Origin: Ptiloglossa arizonensis
Lineage: Eukaryota > Arthropoda > Insecta > Hymenoptera > Colletidae
NCBI RefSeq assembly: GCF_051014685.1
Contig: NC_135051.1
Span: 13,163,557-13,227,556 of the forward strand
Direction of reading: 5' to 3'
Length of the DNA stretch: 64,000 nt
Each line of letters opens with the position of its first letter. The first letter of the stretch is position 1. The position numbers and the translations under genes are program-made. The notes below the pieces were generated by a model, which saw nothing but the letters and a program-made list of their open reading frames with translations, was not told where the DNA came from and made no database searches. Positions 48,504 to 60,282 of the stretch are shown piece by piece.

Positions 48504-51468
48504 TCAACTCTTAATAGAACAAAATTAATATTAATTAATATTAGATGAATCTTTAAATCACAAACATTTATTTATATTCAACTCAGTGATTTCTCGCTTC
48601 ATAAATATTTAACATTAAGTAAATATTTCCAGCCCTACATTATGCAGCGAATTAATATTGATGCTTCTGTACGAATTGAAACATATATTGAGTATGACTG
48701 ATTATTTGTATCCAAACGTATTCGAATTTTACCGAATTAATAATATGTACATATAACATTCAATATTAATGTAGATGATACGTAAAACGGAAATGATACA
48801 AAATGAATTTGAAATCAATTCATGAAAGACAACATAAAATTGTTACGGTTCTTACTAAGTATATAACGATTTATGTTCGAATAAATCGAGCAATTTAAGG
48901 GAAATCGAACGGTTCGAATTGAACCAAGTGGCTCGAAAGAAGATGTGCAGTGTAAATTCTAAACGTTCTTTCAAACCGTTCAAAGAGCCTTCTATACCCG
49001 TAACTGAGTAAGAGTCGATCCTGGAGCTAAAGAAAATAGACCAATAGCTGCAGACCATTTAACTGATCACGCAGGCATTAATGTAAACATTGGTATTTCG
49101 TCTCTTTGGATGGACTATAAGTACCTCAAAAAATTCAGCCCAACTAATTTCAATTTAAAAAATGCTATTATGCTAAATATATGTAGGTTCAACTTTTCAC
49201 CAAGCCATTTAGTGGATGTTGTAGATATAGAATAAGATATGAATACAAAATTTTCATAAAAGTGATTAACGTAACCTTATTTTACATTGTACGAATACGT
49301 CGGTAAATTTAAAAATTATACAGACATTATAATTCAATTTTTTTTTAGGGATACGTTGCTTTTTATAAAAAATGAAACGAAATTGCAAATCGTACTTAAA
49401 CTGTTTGAAAATTTGTACATAAAATAATATTTTTATTCTCAACAGTAGAAAAGAAATCGTTTCTACATTTACACCGAATACGAATTATATATAGCTACCT
49501 TTAATATATAATTTCTTTTGTTCAAAGTATCGTTGATAAGAAAGACTCCCTCAGATTATTATACAATGCACCATCAATACGCGAATTGTAACTTTCTTTG
49601 CTTTTTAAAACGATTTTGTTCTTTCTTTCCCACCTCTTTCTGTTATATTTTGTCTTCCTAAATTTTTATCGCTTATACTATTATACATTTTCTCTTTTCC
49701 GTTCTCTCGGATGTTTCCCATTAATATAAAATAAATAAATAACATCAACTCTGAAACGAACTACAAGAATCGTTGGGAACGTCAATAAAGTAGAATCACC
49801 GTTTTAAATCGATTACTCAACCTTTAAAAGTTGTACAAAATCTATAAAAAGAACATTATAACATTTCAAACCCTCGACCATAATCCGTTCGAGTTACGCG
49901 ATTCGAGTAGTTTTGTATTCCAAAAGTGTCCCCGTATGAACAGTAGTGTATTCGTGTTTCGTTCGCAAAACAGTGATCAAACAGATCCACTATTATCCTT
50001 GACTGTAAGTGGCGGCCGCGAGGGCCTGGCACCAAAAGAGATATACGATTACGACGGACGATTCGAACGAGCTTTCGAATCGTCGTCGGTATCGTGCCAA
50101 AGGACCGGAACCTGGCTGCAGTATCCTATGTCCCCGTTTCAGCCGTTCGGTGGTGTGCACGCGTCGCTCGGTATTTAAGCAACCGGTTACGTCGTATAGC
50201 GTGCAATCGTAGCGGCGAATCGCAATATGGGGTACGGCAACTCTGTCTTATAAATTCTGCGATATTGGCCGGCCTGCAAAAAGAGTCACGGGCATGCGCG
50301 ACGTAGCAATAATAAGCCCGAATAGAGAATTAAAATTTTTGGCCGGTAAAAAATGGCACTCGTTTCCAGGTTCCGCCGCGCAATTCCGCGGGCACCCCCT
50401 ACCCCGTGTTCGTTGCAGCATAATTTATACGCTCGCGAAATATTCCGCGGTTTACGAGGGCAAGCTTTGTACGAGGCAAGCTACCCTTTGGATTTTTCAA
50501 TTTGAAACGCAGACTTTTAGTATTCTGCCTTTTCCACTGTTTCCACGATTCTCAATGGAGTGTCCTTTGATCATTAGGAATCTGGAATAGGATGGGGTGT
50601 GGGAGACAGTCTAACGCAAACCGAACGACTGACTAACGTTAAGCATCCGACCTATGTTTCTTTTTTTTTCTCTCTTTCTTTCTTTCTTTCTTTCTTTCTT
50701 TTTTTTAACGAATGAAAGCGCACGTTGACAATCGAGAAATTCTCGTTGCGTGAAAATGGGAAAGTCTATCCCAGTTTCGTGTTTATTTTCGTGGAAAACG
50801 AGAACGGGGTGAGTTTGTGTCGTCGTTCGGATACAGTAAAACTGGTATTTAGAGACAGAAATAAAAACGCGAAGGGGGAGTGGGGGGAGCGGCAGAACTT
50901 TTTATTACCGGCCAGTGAAAGAACGCGCGCGCTTCGAATGTTTATGATGAAACTTCGAATGGTAATTAAAATTGTAAGAATATTGTTCCAATTTAAACTA
51001 TCTCGGCAGAATCCGTCAAAATTTTTCTCTGGAAGAAATGGTACATTATTCTCGTCCTTCGCTTGAAGTGTGCGAATCGAGTAATTTGTGACGCGACAAA
51101 AGAACTTCGCAATGTTGGACACGCGTAAACCTTGGAAATCTAAAAAATAAATTCTCTGACCCAGGATGAAACAAACGGTGGCACGATCGTACCTCTGGCA
51201 CACTATGATTCGCTTTTCTCCTTCTTCACGGTGGTAAGTGTTAGATGACAGCAATGGAGTGCAGATTAAATATTTCGTACTTCGGACATAGAGTAGAATA
51301 CATTTTACGGTGTTTCTAATATTGTTAATTTAATGCAACGAATGCTGACCTCCCGTTAAAATTTAATGCGATGTGTTCAAGGACGCTTTAAGAACCATGT
51401 ACAGAATGTTCACCAAAAATGCGACGACTGTTCAATTTTACTTTATACATTTTCCATCTTGTATATTA
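48504..51468. other. Non-coding stretch with a GC island
   Basis: AT-rich to about 49800, then GC/CpG-rich at 50000-51000 with overlapping domain-free frames on both strands (up to 162 codons at 50766-51254 minus). The TTTC-type microsatellite at 50657-50706 lies within it. No gene can be supported. Confidence 0.5.
50657..50706 (+). repeat. (TTTC)n polypyrimidine tract
   Basis: A pure T/C run with about six tandem CTTT units and flanking T stretches. Confidence 0.95.
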
Positions 51469-51678
51469 AGTTGTACGATAAGTTTTTACGTTCTTTCCAT
51501 TGTAAAAAAAAATACTATGACACTTGAACTTTGAACAACTGTAAATATACGAACGAGTCGACAGATCTACATGAAACTTCACACATGTTCATCAACGAGT
51601 AGTACCATCTCTAGAAAAATAAAAGGACGAACGTAATAGTTCTATTTCTTATCGAACGACGAAACTTATTGAGCAACC
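51469..51678 (+). mobile_element. Tc1/mariner-type MITE, copy D
   Basis: A 210-bp copy in the same orientation as copy A. It is preceded by TA; the downstream TA has mutated to AA. The terminal repeats are diverged at the left (AGTTGTACGATAAG) and well kept at the right (CTTATTGAGCAACC). It ends 7 bp before the direct repeat at 51686. Confidence 0.88.
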
Positions 51679-51685
51679 AACTCGC

Positions 51686-51837
51686 AAGATTCTTTAGCGA
51701 GATGGAAAATTTAACGATGTATTACATATTCGTTTCGAAAAATAACAAAACGTACACAAAGTAAAGAATATAATTAATTATTAGGTCGTCCCATAAGTAA
51801 TGTCGTTTTTTGACGGTGAGTTTCGATGAAAAAAATT
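51686..51837 (+). repeat. 152-bp direct repeat, copy 1 (flank plus mariner end)
   Basis: Nearly identical (about 95 percent by eye) to 53275-53426, offset by 1589 bp. The first 95 bp are non-transposon flank and the remainder is a mariner terminus starting at 51781 (TTAGGTCGTCCCATAAGTAA) after a TA. Because the flank is shared, the pair is a duplication of a mariner-containing locus and not two independent insertions. Confidence 0.85.
51781..51837 (-). mobile_element. Mariner terminal fragment
   Basis: The terminal inverted repeat and subterminal sequence (CCCATAAGTAATGTCG, GACGGTGAG, TTTCGATGAAAAAAA) match the end of the mariner relic at 53370. Sequence to the right does not continue into transposase, so this copy is deleted internally. 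Confidence 0.8.
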
Positions 51838-53274
51838 TGTTGAAAAAGGGTATGTTCTTCCTTATTTGTACAAAAATATTATTACATCGCGTTTCTCCTT
51901 CGAAACCACTCAAATTATATCTTAAACGTGCTACAATATCACTGGAAACAAAACCACTTCATCGATAATAATCTGTTGCTAATAACTTATGGTACTGATG
52001 CGATTTTAAAACCAAACTCAAAGAAAAAGATCATTAGTTGTTCTATTATGGTTCTGATAGAACATCCATTACAATAACACGACAAATGTTAACAACTGTC
52101 AAACTTACGTAAAACGATGAATTGTATTTGCACATTTTCAAGCCTTTCGAGAATGATCGTCGATACTCGTCTTCTGTTTCATTAGTTATTGTTAGAAAGT
52201 TATTAAGAACCACACAAATTCTGAAAACGACCTCTCTACTTTAAGAAGATCACAGACAAATGGAATTACCGAGCAATAGTTTTAACGTTTGATAATCTTT
52301 CTGTTCATAATTGAATAGCTCTGCAAGACAGACAATTCTACGCGTGCACTGCAATTAATCAAAGAGAGTGATTTATGTTATTATAACCGTAACGTAAAAT
52401 TATAGCATATCTTGCATTATTCCGCAGCAATTTCTCCGTCAGTTTCTCACGCAACGAATACAAATTACACATTAGAGAAACGGTAAAACTTTACAGAAAT
52501 AATAATGAGGATAGAGCGCAAGAACATTTGATGAAATTTCCACCTCTGGAAGAGGAACGAATTTCAACTGAAGAATTGAAATTTTATTAATAAAAGTTTC
52601 AGTTTTGTAATTACCCTTAAAAGTGACACTAGCAGAGTTGTGTCTGTTAACCAGCCTATCCCAAAGCCGGACAGGGAAAGTCGCGAGAGTACAGAGGGTT
52701 ACGGTCCGGTCGAAATTACAGGATAAATAAACCCGACGTTAATAAAGTCTTATCGGCATGCAACCATGCGTGCCGACTTTAAGCCACGGACGCGCTAATC
52801 CCCTATGCTAATTTTGGTTGGCCAGGAAAACGACGGCTCTAATGCTACCCTTTCGGACACGCGTATCCATGAGAGGCAACGCAGCCACGTACGTGGAAGA
52901 TGGCCATTGTGTATAGTCGTCCGCAAAAAGTGATCTGCATTCAAATGCTGCCGCGTTAAAACTCGAACATACTACGGTATGTACAAGTCCTACCAAAAGT
53001 TCTCGATGGTATCAGAAAGTGGCATAAAAGTGGCTTAATAAAAGCTTACCGTAAATACTGAATATGTACCGTGTAATTCCGTATTAAAACCCAAACGAAC
53101 GAATGATATAGTCTGGCGCGTGCATATGATTAAATATATGTATATTATGACGTGGTCTGGCACATATGTACGATTAAGTATGTTAACGATACGTTTGTGT
53201 CGGAATACAGCGTTCCTTAATTTGAATTTATATCGTTACTTGGGTGTTGTTAAATTTTTCTATTAAAATATTTA
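51838..53274. other. Non-coding segment between the direct repeats
   Basis: 1.4 kb with no recognisable gene. A GC-richer part at about 52640-53000 has a domain-free minus-strand frame. Near 53111-53190 two imperfect copies of a GTCTGGC-CATATG-ATTAA-TATG unit lie in tandem. Confidence 0.5.
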
Positions 53275-53426
53275 AAGATTCTTTAGCGAGGTGGAAAATT
53301 TAACGATGTATTACATTTTCGTTTCGAAAAATAACGAAACATACACAAAGTAGAGAATATAATTAATTATTGGGTCATCCCATAAGTAATGTCGTTTTTT
53401 GACGGTGACTTTCGATGAAAAAAATT
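53275..53426 (+). repeat. 152-bp direct repeat, copy 2 (flank plus mariner end)
   Basis: Partner of 51686-51837. Only about five differences were seen in the 95-bp non-transposon flank, so the duplication is relatively recent compared with the MITE copies. Confidence 0.85.
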
Positions 53427-53625
53427 AATACTTACATTTATTTTCAATCATCGATATATCGACATCAGTTTCGATGACCTTTTCCCATCTATCGATCAAC
53501 TTTCTTATTCCATTTTCGAGAAACTTCTGGGATTTTGAATTAAAATACTCATTTAGTGCTGATTTTACATCCTCGCTATTGTTGAAATTTTTTCCACTTA
53601 AAAAATGTTGCATTTACAGGAATAG
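53370..53625 (-). mobile_element. Truncated mariner element (3' end)
   Basis: It begins after a TA with the terminal repeat TTGGGTCATCCCATAAGTAA and reads inward on the minus strand into the transposase C-terminus. The element is cut off after about 255 bp; an intact mariner is about 1.3 kb. Both the 5' terminal repeat and the catalytic region are missing. Confidence 0.85.
53425..53613 (-). pseudogene. Mariner transposase C-terminal relic
   Basis: A 62-codon frame matches the last part of mariner transposases: HFLSGKNFNN, then EDVKSALNEYF, then the GIRKL--RWEKVIE signature (residues 36-48) that ends most mariner proteins. The family protein is about 345 residues with a DD34D catalytic triad, and none of that triad is present here. 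The frame runs on to its stop at 53425, close to the terminal repeat, as in intact elements. The methionine taken as start is internal to the ancestral protein, so there is no functional gene. Confidence 0.85.
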
Positions 53626-53626
53626 A

Positions 53627-56515
53627 TGGTAAAATACATTTTTTTATGTAATAAAGTGAAAAAATAAATGATATAAAATAGATATTTATTTGTTCTTTTT
53701 CTTTTGCAAGTGAATCTCAATTTACTCTCAAGGTTACTCTCAATTTAATTATTACTTAACGAATAATGAGATGAAATCAACCAGCTGCGAAAGAAAATTA
53801 ACACGAATAGTTATTTTAGGTGTATTTCTGAAATGTTACACATTAATCATAATTATTGTTGTTTTGTAACGTGAAATAAGGAAAATTGTTCTATTGTATT
53901 ATAGGGAGAAAAAATTATAAGTCGAACTGAGTTAGATGTTTTACTCAGACTTCGTAAATATAGTAATCACAGTACCGTATTACCCTCAGACTGATTTTTC
54001 TTTGTCTCTAGAATACAAGCACCTTGATTAAGAAAATACATGGAAATCATATTAATTCTACATTTATAGAACTTGCTTGTATTATATTTTAAGTATCTAA
54101 AATTCATTAAAATGAATTTTAAAATTATCGAGAGGACACATCAATAATCACTGTACAACACAATTAAATACGTGTATTCAATAATATTTATTACAAATAT
54201 TTTGGTTTAATATTCTAATACATGTATAAAATATATACGTACCGAATAAATTTCGCTTCAAAATCTATAATTGTAACTATAATTGATAAATTCTTACGAT
54301 TACTCCTAGAAATGTTTACTTCTACTATATGCATACCACGTCTACATCGTCATTTTTATTTAAACAAAATTAATCGTATAGGTGAATATGTTTATCTAAA
54401 ATTAGCTCGCTGAACGAATTTGGTAAAAAAAAATTTCACTTCCCTCGCCACGTAACAATTTTAAGAATCTGAAGCGTCAATTATTACTGATCATATTCGT
54501 AGATAATTGAAATTGTTAAACTTAATACACAATTTCGGTCAACAGTCATCCCATAACAAAAGAAACGTAAAAGTTAAATGACTTGGACAATCGAATATTG
54601 TTTCCACCGTTTTAATGTATCATTTAAATTAAATATCTGCCAATTTAAGCATTTTGAAAATATTTCCACAGAAAGAATCTTTACCAGCAGTACTAACATG
54701 GAGCATATCACTACTTCTAACAGAAACTGATTGTTTTACGAAATTAATGGGCTTGTATCGAGTTGACATCGTACATCGTCGTTATTGCTACAAACGAAAG
54801 TTAAACCTAACCTCAAAATCGCGAATTGAATTACACTTGTTCCCATTGAAAATCTTTATTCCCACAGACGTTCGGATAATGTTTTCAAATCGTTGAGAAC
54901 TTCTTCAACGAACCAACGCTTTCTGCGATCGTAGAAAAAAAAAAGCGAGTCCCAAATACGGAGAGTTAAAATGAAAATCCTCCGCGAAAGAATCGAACGT
55001 TAACGTTGATTTAGAGTCTGACAGATTTTAACAAAATCACGCTGGTGACTACGGTCTCGGGAAGCAACGCCACCGTTGTCGATATTACACGTAACAAAAT
55101 GTAATACGTTTCGATCCACGTGAGGAAGGGTGGGAGAGGGGGGAGGGAGGGGGGTATGTAGAGAAGCAGCGAAAGACAAAAAAAAAAAAAAAAAAGAATC
55201 TGACTAAAAGCATTCCCCCGAACAAAATACGAGCTGACTCGGATACACGAATTTTATTCTTCTGCCGTGATCTGTCTCGCGTCGAATCGGTTTTTTCTTC
55301 GTTCCTGATGAATATCTTTCAGATGTACACCACCCGTACGATATATCAAATGACGCGTCGCTGTATCCATCGCTGCGATCGTTCCATTCGGACTTTTCCA
55401 CGGAATTATTACTACGCGGACACGCGTCCTGGCTTTTGAGGGCGAAAGAGCTAATGAAGAGTCGGGCCACAAAAGCTGGAATCTATAATTTTTATGGCGG
55501 TCGGCGGCTTTGGACAGCCCGTCGCCATTCTTCCCGGAACGACCTGCCGACAAAAGGTGCTTATTTGAATAAAATTAATCCACGCAACGTTCGCACAGGT
55601 TTTAATAATAAATTTATGGGAATTGAGCGCACCGTATCGACACGGTCAAATTAAACTGACGGCCGATACGCTCCCCGCATTAAGATAATTATAAAACTTG
55701 CACACTGGAAACAATAATAAGGTTATAATCGATAAATTTCGGGTAAAATTTATTGAACCGATCGCTGTATTATTATTTCCACGTGGTTATGATGACTCGT
55801 TCCTTTGTCGGGTTATAACGTACGAAGACAGAGATGCGTGAAATTTTAATCGTATAACAAATAATAAACGAAACCCACAAAGTAATTCAATTGAGACCGA
55901 CGAATAAATTTCTCTTTGGGAAAGAAATTCATTTTGATAAATAGCTGACTTTCAATCGAAATAATAATTGGAAGGTAATGCTTGTCAATATTTTCTACGA
56001 GTAATTAAAACCCGAAAATGCAGCATTTAAAACTTATTAGAATAATTATTTGTTAAATACGTGTGAGTGTATATATCTTTTGAAGTAAGCACAAATTTCT
56101 TATTTTATTGATTGTTTAAGAAGGAGGACTAAAATTATTATAAAATAAAATAAGGAATATTGATACCTTGAATACAGTTACTGTAAAATGAGAAATCATT
56201 TTAGATATTTAAAAAAGAGCACTCTGTATCTATTGTATACATCGTACTATAATGAAAATAATACCTCTATCTAAAGGGACTACACTCGGAGTAGATTTTG
56301 CATCAATTACAGCGAATCTTAACTATGGTCGATACCAAATAATTTGGTCGCTCAAAGCCACTTTCTTGATTATGTGTAACGTCATTAATTGTCTCCTCTT
56401 CTATAGTATCGTCAGAAGCTTCCATTTACGAGATAGAGCGTGTATCACCAACTTCGTGCAAATGGAAGATAGAACAGCAGAGCTACAGAGTATAGTGAGA
56501 TTTGCTCACGAATAG
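53627..56515. other. Non-coding stretch with a small GC island
   Basis: AT-rich until about 54900, then CpG-rich at 54950-55680, which contains the G-rich tract and A-run below. Open frames at 54654-54896, 55204-55654 and 56252-56515 carry no domain I recognise. The last ends at the edge of the inverted repeat. Confidence 0.5.
55124..55195 (+). repeat. G-rich quadruplex-prone tract followed by A-run
   Basis: G runs (GGGTGGGAGAGGGGGGAGGG and GGGGGG) at 55128-55156 meet the four-run quadruplex pattern. They are followed at 55179-55195 by an uninterrupted run of about 17 A. Confidence 0.85.
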
Positions 56516-56628
56516 CTTTTAAACTGATTCCATTTCAAGTTATATGCAACCAACGTGGCAACGAATTAAATAGAACACAAATTAATAGTTGCGTTTTTAC
56601 TTTAAGTATTTTACTCTAAAGTCATTTT
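56516..56628 (+). repeat. Inverted repeat, left arm
   Basis: 113 bp that match the reverse complement of 57838-57951 at about 88 percent by eye. Anchors are CTTTTAAACTGATTCCA, CAACGTGGCAACGAATTAAA and TTTTTACTTTAAGTATTTTA. Homology stops sharply at CTTTTAAAC on the outside and at AAAGTCATTTT on the inside. Confidence 0.85.
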
Positions 56629-57837
56629 ACTGACGACTGACATCATTCGTCGCTCACGTTAGTGTAACTGATTTCATTTCACGTACAAACAATGCTCGAT
56701 ACTTTCTACGTACGATACTGCTACTCTCCATGCTAGAAATTAATCCCACATATTACGGAACACTGTGTATTGCAATATGGCATGAAATATATCTGCATTG
56801 AAAAATTAATATTGTACAATACATATGTATCACTTCGTTAATACATAAGTGAAAAAATGAATTTTTCATTCATGGACCGCTTTATATGCACGCAGCATAT
56901 GCAATGTAGCGTATTGAAAAATTACAGGTTATTGTTCAATTTCGAAATGTAATTAACCGAATAATTTTCGGAACGTAACTAACCCTTGTAAATTTAAGTA
57001 CATTTTATCGTACGGTTGTGGTGCTGTGACAATTTGTCAGCATACGATCAATCGTTATTGCGTATTAACTAATTTGTATAATTTTCTAGACTTCAGAAAA
57101 CCATCGTGATATTATACTTGATATTCACTTCAAACATTAATTATATATTTTAAATTGATTATTTTATGCCCACAATTCTGTACAACATAAAAGTAATTAA
57201 ACATATTGTATTTAGTATGCATTATACTCTGATATTATAAATATCTTGGTAATAATTTAATAAAGTGGGTCATTTTATTAATGGTATAAAATATTACAGC
57301 GCTTTAATTAAGTACAAATTAAAATGTATAATTAATTCTGAATGGGGTTATTTTTATTCTTTTCATATTTTGTTTTAAATTTTATAACGTATCATTTGCT
57401 ATATATAACTATTAATAATGTCTGTATAGCTTTTAATTGGTATTTCATTAAATGAATTTAATACGATTGCTTGTTTTTTTTTTTTTAAGCAGGGCTTACT
57501 TCACAGTAAAGATAGCGTATGATTCACTGTTAAAAAAATTTAGTAAGATCAACTTTGTCTCCATTGACTTTTAATTTTCTTTTATTACAATCAAATTTAC
57601 CTCTGATTTGATTGCAATGTCCATACTAAACTAATTATTTTACAAATAGAACTTTTTTGTCACCTACTTGAACATAATGAAACTAATATTCTTATTAAAA
57701 AATTGTATAAACAATACTACGAAGTGTAAGTGTTCTTTCATTAAGTATTACAAATTAAATTCTCCGCGAATTTTTAAACCAAAGCCTGCATTTTCCACAT
57801 TTTTTCTACAGTCTTAACAATTTTCACAAGTACGGTT
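56629..57837. other. AT-rich interior of the inverted-repeat structure
   Basis: 1.2 kb of very AT-rich DNA between the two arms, with a T-run at about 57475-57487. No transposase or other coding frame is visible. Confidence 0.6.
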
Positions 57838-57951
57838 AAAAATGACTTTAGAATAAAATACTTAAAGTAAAAACGCAACCGCAAATTTATGTTCCATTTA
57901 ATTCGTTGCCACGTTGGTTGCATATAACTTCAAGTGGAATCAGTTTAAAAG
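57838..57951 (-). repeat. Inverted repeat, right arm
   Basis: Reverse-complement partner of 56516-56628. Together they bound a 1436-bp structure that could be a non-autonomous DNA transposon. I could not find a convincing target-site duplication. Confidence 0.85.
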
Positions 57952-58206
57952 AATGTTATTTGATGTTTTCACCGAGTGTACCAAGGGTTTCCTTTTACGA
58001 GCAACAAGTCGCATGTTCCTATAATTGTAGGTACTACATTCCGGAACCGTCTGTAGCAATATGCATGATACATGTATCGTTCCAATTATGTAAGCTTCTC
58101 GAAGCATGTTAGGGTATACGAAACAGATGTATATATATATATTCTGCAGTAAGTTCGTTTGTACCCGTTAATTACAAATCGATCGAGAGTTTGATGCTTT
58201 ACTCAC

Positions 58207-58397
58207 CTTGATTCTCACGATTCATTGAACCGTTACTCGGTCTTTTTTCTGAGATACGACTTCTTATAATAGTCGCAAAACATATAGAACATGGTAAGGA
58301 TCTGTGACATGTATATATAAGCCACTGGTTTTCGATTTGGTTCGCAGGAGGGCAACAGAGCTTGAAACGTGTGACATACCATAATAACAAACTGGAT
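58207..58397 (-). other. Predicted spliced exon of the elongase gene
   Basis: On the minus strand the acceptor is a pyrimidine-rich tract ending TTTGCAG at 58398-58404, and the donor is CAAG|GTGAGT with the intron starting at 58206. Both are near-perfect consensus sites. The exon is 191 nt and starts in phase 0. The in-frame stop at 58233-58235 leaves 26 nt before the donor, so an intron would fall within the 3' untranslated part. The next exon downstream was not identified; the 3' side runs into the inverted repeat ending at 57951. Confidence 0.65.
58233..58397 (-). CDS. ELO-family very-long-chain fatty-acid elongase, C-terminal exon (partial)
   Basis: Encodes 54 residues plus stop. The pattern is that of the last part of ELO/ELOVL condensing enzymes of the endoplasmic reticulum, which catalyse the 3-ketoacyl-CoA synthase step of fatty-acid elongation. 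QFV at residues 2-4, His9, LLPSC at 14-18, Pro20, a hydrophobic last membrane segment at about 27-40, and the FCDYYKKSY motif at 40-48 correspond to the family's QFV...H...C.P...F..FY..aY ending. The basic tail (LRKKTE) is short and Lys-rich, as expected of ER retrieval tails. The catalytic HxxHH box lies upstream in the family and is not in this exon, nor could I find it up to 64 kb. The gene therefore extends beyond the window or this is an orphan exon. Which elongase subtype it is cannot be told. Confidence 0.8.
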   Translation of the reverse strand: MQFVIMVCHTFQALLPSCEPNRKPVAYIYMSQILTMFYMFCDYYKKSYLRKKTE

Positions 58398-60282
58398 CTG
58401 CAAACACAGAAGAAATATTTTCAATCCTATAACTCGTTATATTATTCTTATTTGAGCCATTTGTTAATAAAAATGTCCAATGTGCACGACAAATCTCATC
58501 GTTACAAAAGAGAGTTGCAAAAACTGTAAATTAAATTTACATTTATAAATAAAACATATTGTCTATTGAGAATCTTTTACATCGGTTTTACAGTCTACAA
58601 TTCTGTAAAAAGTTAATTTTAATGAAACGTTTTAATGAAACACAGATGTTCAAATTACTAAACTCGAAATACACATAAAAAGATAAGTAATAAGGGTTGT
58701 TTGCAAATAATAGTTGGTTCAAATTTTCCTCAACATGTTTCCTCTTTCACAAGAGGAATTCCATTAATTTTATTTTTCTAAACAATTTTGCAATCCCTGT
58801 AAATACAATTTTATACAGTGTAACTGAATCCACAACAACAAACATTTTTTCTTATTAAAACTATTGTAAAACGGAGCTGCTCGTTAAAATATAAACCACA
58901 CGTTAATGCAGAGCAAACATCGCCCAAATTCCTAACACCGGATAGAAACAAAGAGCCGCGAATAAACAATTTATATACCCAAAACAACATTTCCCCCGTA
59001 TCTCAAAATTCACAAATCACATATTACCCTTATCGACAATTTCCTCGTATTTCTGCAAAGAAGTAACAAAAATGGGAAAACATCGTATCGGGTGCAATAA
59101 TTTGCACCTCCGTGCCGCCATAATGGAAACGTAACACCGATATCAGCGATCATCGATGTCACGCAAATACATCGAAGAATTCAAAAATCAAAATTTCCTC
59201 AATTCACAATCAGAAAACGAAGAAACCTTGACAAGGAAAGAAATTAATTACTACGGATTGTGTTTCACGTGCAACAAGCTTATTAACACTTTACACTGTT
59301 ACAGTCCCTTCATCCCCTCCCTTTACCTACCACCGTTCCGTTTCGCATAGTGTAAACGCTTTGCTTGAAATTAAATGCCCACGTAACCCGATAAATCGTT
59401 CCGTCGATATCTCACCAGAAATAAAAGTTCTCCGCCGGCGGATTATTTAATTAAAAATCGTACCGACGCCACTCTCCCCGCTCCGCACCCGTTCCCGCGT
59501 TCTCCTTCACCTCGCTTTCGTCGGCCGCCATTTCATCCCGCTGTTGTTCCTCCCGGGGCTCGAGCCCAAATCGAATCGCTGTTCGCAACTACACGTGTAA
59601 TTCTGCATCCGGCACTTACGACCTTTTCAGCCCTCGTGAAAACCTGGTTATCGAGTTAGGGGGGGGGGGGTAGGGGTGAGAGAGAGGAGGAGAGCGATCG
59701 GCGAATATGGCCCGATATGCGCATTCCATGCCAAGTGCAACACACGCTTACCTGACCATGTGTTTCGTATTCATTGGGAGAACGTATTGCGCCTTTCGAC
59801 AACGATTCGATAACTGAAGGTACATACGACCGCATTCCGTGTTTCAGCAGTTTCCTTTTTATTGGCTTCGAGTATTTACCAACAATTCTATCGAAAGAAT
59901 TATGGCCGAATCGAATGGCGGGCTGCCATGACGCGAGTAACCTTCTTATGGTAATTGTACGGATGAAACGAATCTTATCTGTATCTATCGATAAAACTGC
60001 TGGTTTACAATGTCAAATCTTCTGTTCTTTACTTCTGCAAACGTTCTTTGAAATTTTTAACGCGGCCGTGTTAATATTAAGTGACATTTGTTTCGTTTTT
60101 TTGCGAAGGAGAAAGAGATGTTTGGGTCATCAACCGTCACTTCTTCTATGGTTGCTTTACTGCGTAGACGTAACAATTTTCATGTAAGAATCTGTCCCAC
60201 TACTGTTATTATATAACATATCATATGGGGCAGTTATGTTAATATCATTGCAACCAGGGTTACAATTTGGAGGTAAAGTATA
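58398..60282 (-). other. Putative intron of the elongase gene, with GC island
   Basis: Upstream of the elongase exon on its own strand. AT-rich, then CpG-rich at 59440-59760. A plus-strand frame of 137 codons (59774-60187) has no recognisable domain. A good-looking minus-strand donor (CAG|GTAAGC) lies at about 59751, but the sequence before it does not resemble an elongase. Confidence 0.45.
59658..59678 (+). repeat. Poly-G run
   Basis: An uninterrupted run of about 11-12 G followed by TAGGGG. Quadruplex-prone and error-prone in sequencing. Confidence 0.85.

Noticed and set aside
50766..51254. 162-codon minus-strand ORF
   Set aside because: No motif, overlaps a long plus-strand frame, and lies in GC-biased DNA; treated as chance.
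54803..54815. Telomerase-RNA template-like AACCTAACCTC for TTAGG repeats
   Set aside because: A 10-11-nt match is not rare enough, short TTAGG-type matches recur in the window (for example 40635 and 45131), and no Pol III promoter or pseudoknot was seen.
56252..56515. Possible chemoreceptor fragment (87 codons)
   Set aside because: A hydrophobic stretch followed by a charged tail is suggestive, but no diagnostic receptor motif is present and the frame ends at the inverted-repeat edge.
59774..60187. 137-codon ORF as an elongase exon or separate gene
   Set aside because: Wrong strand for the elongase, no domain, and composition alternates between hydrophobic and basic without a recognisable pattern.
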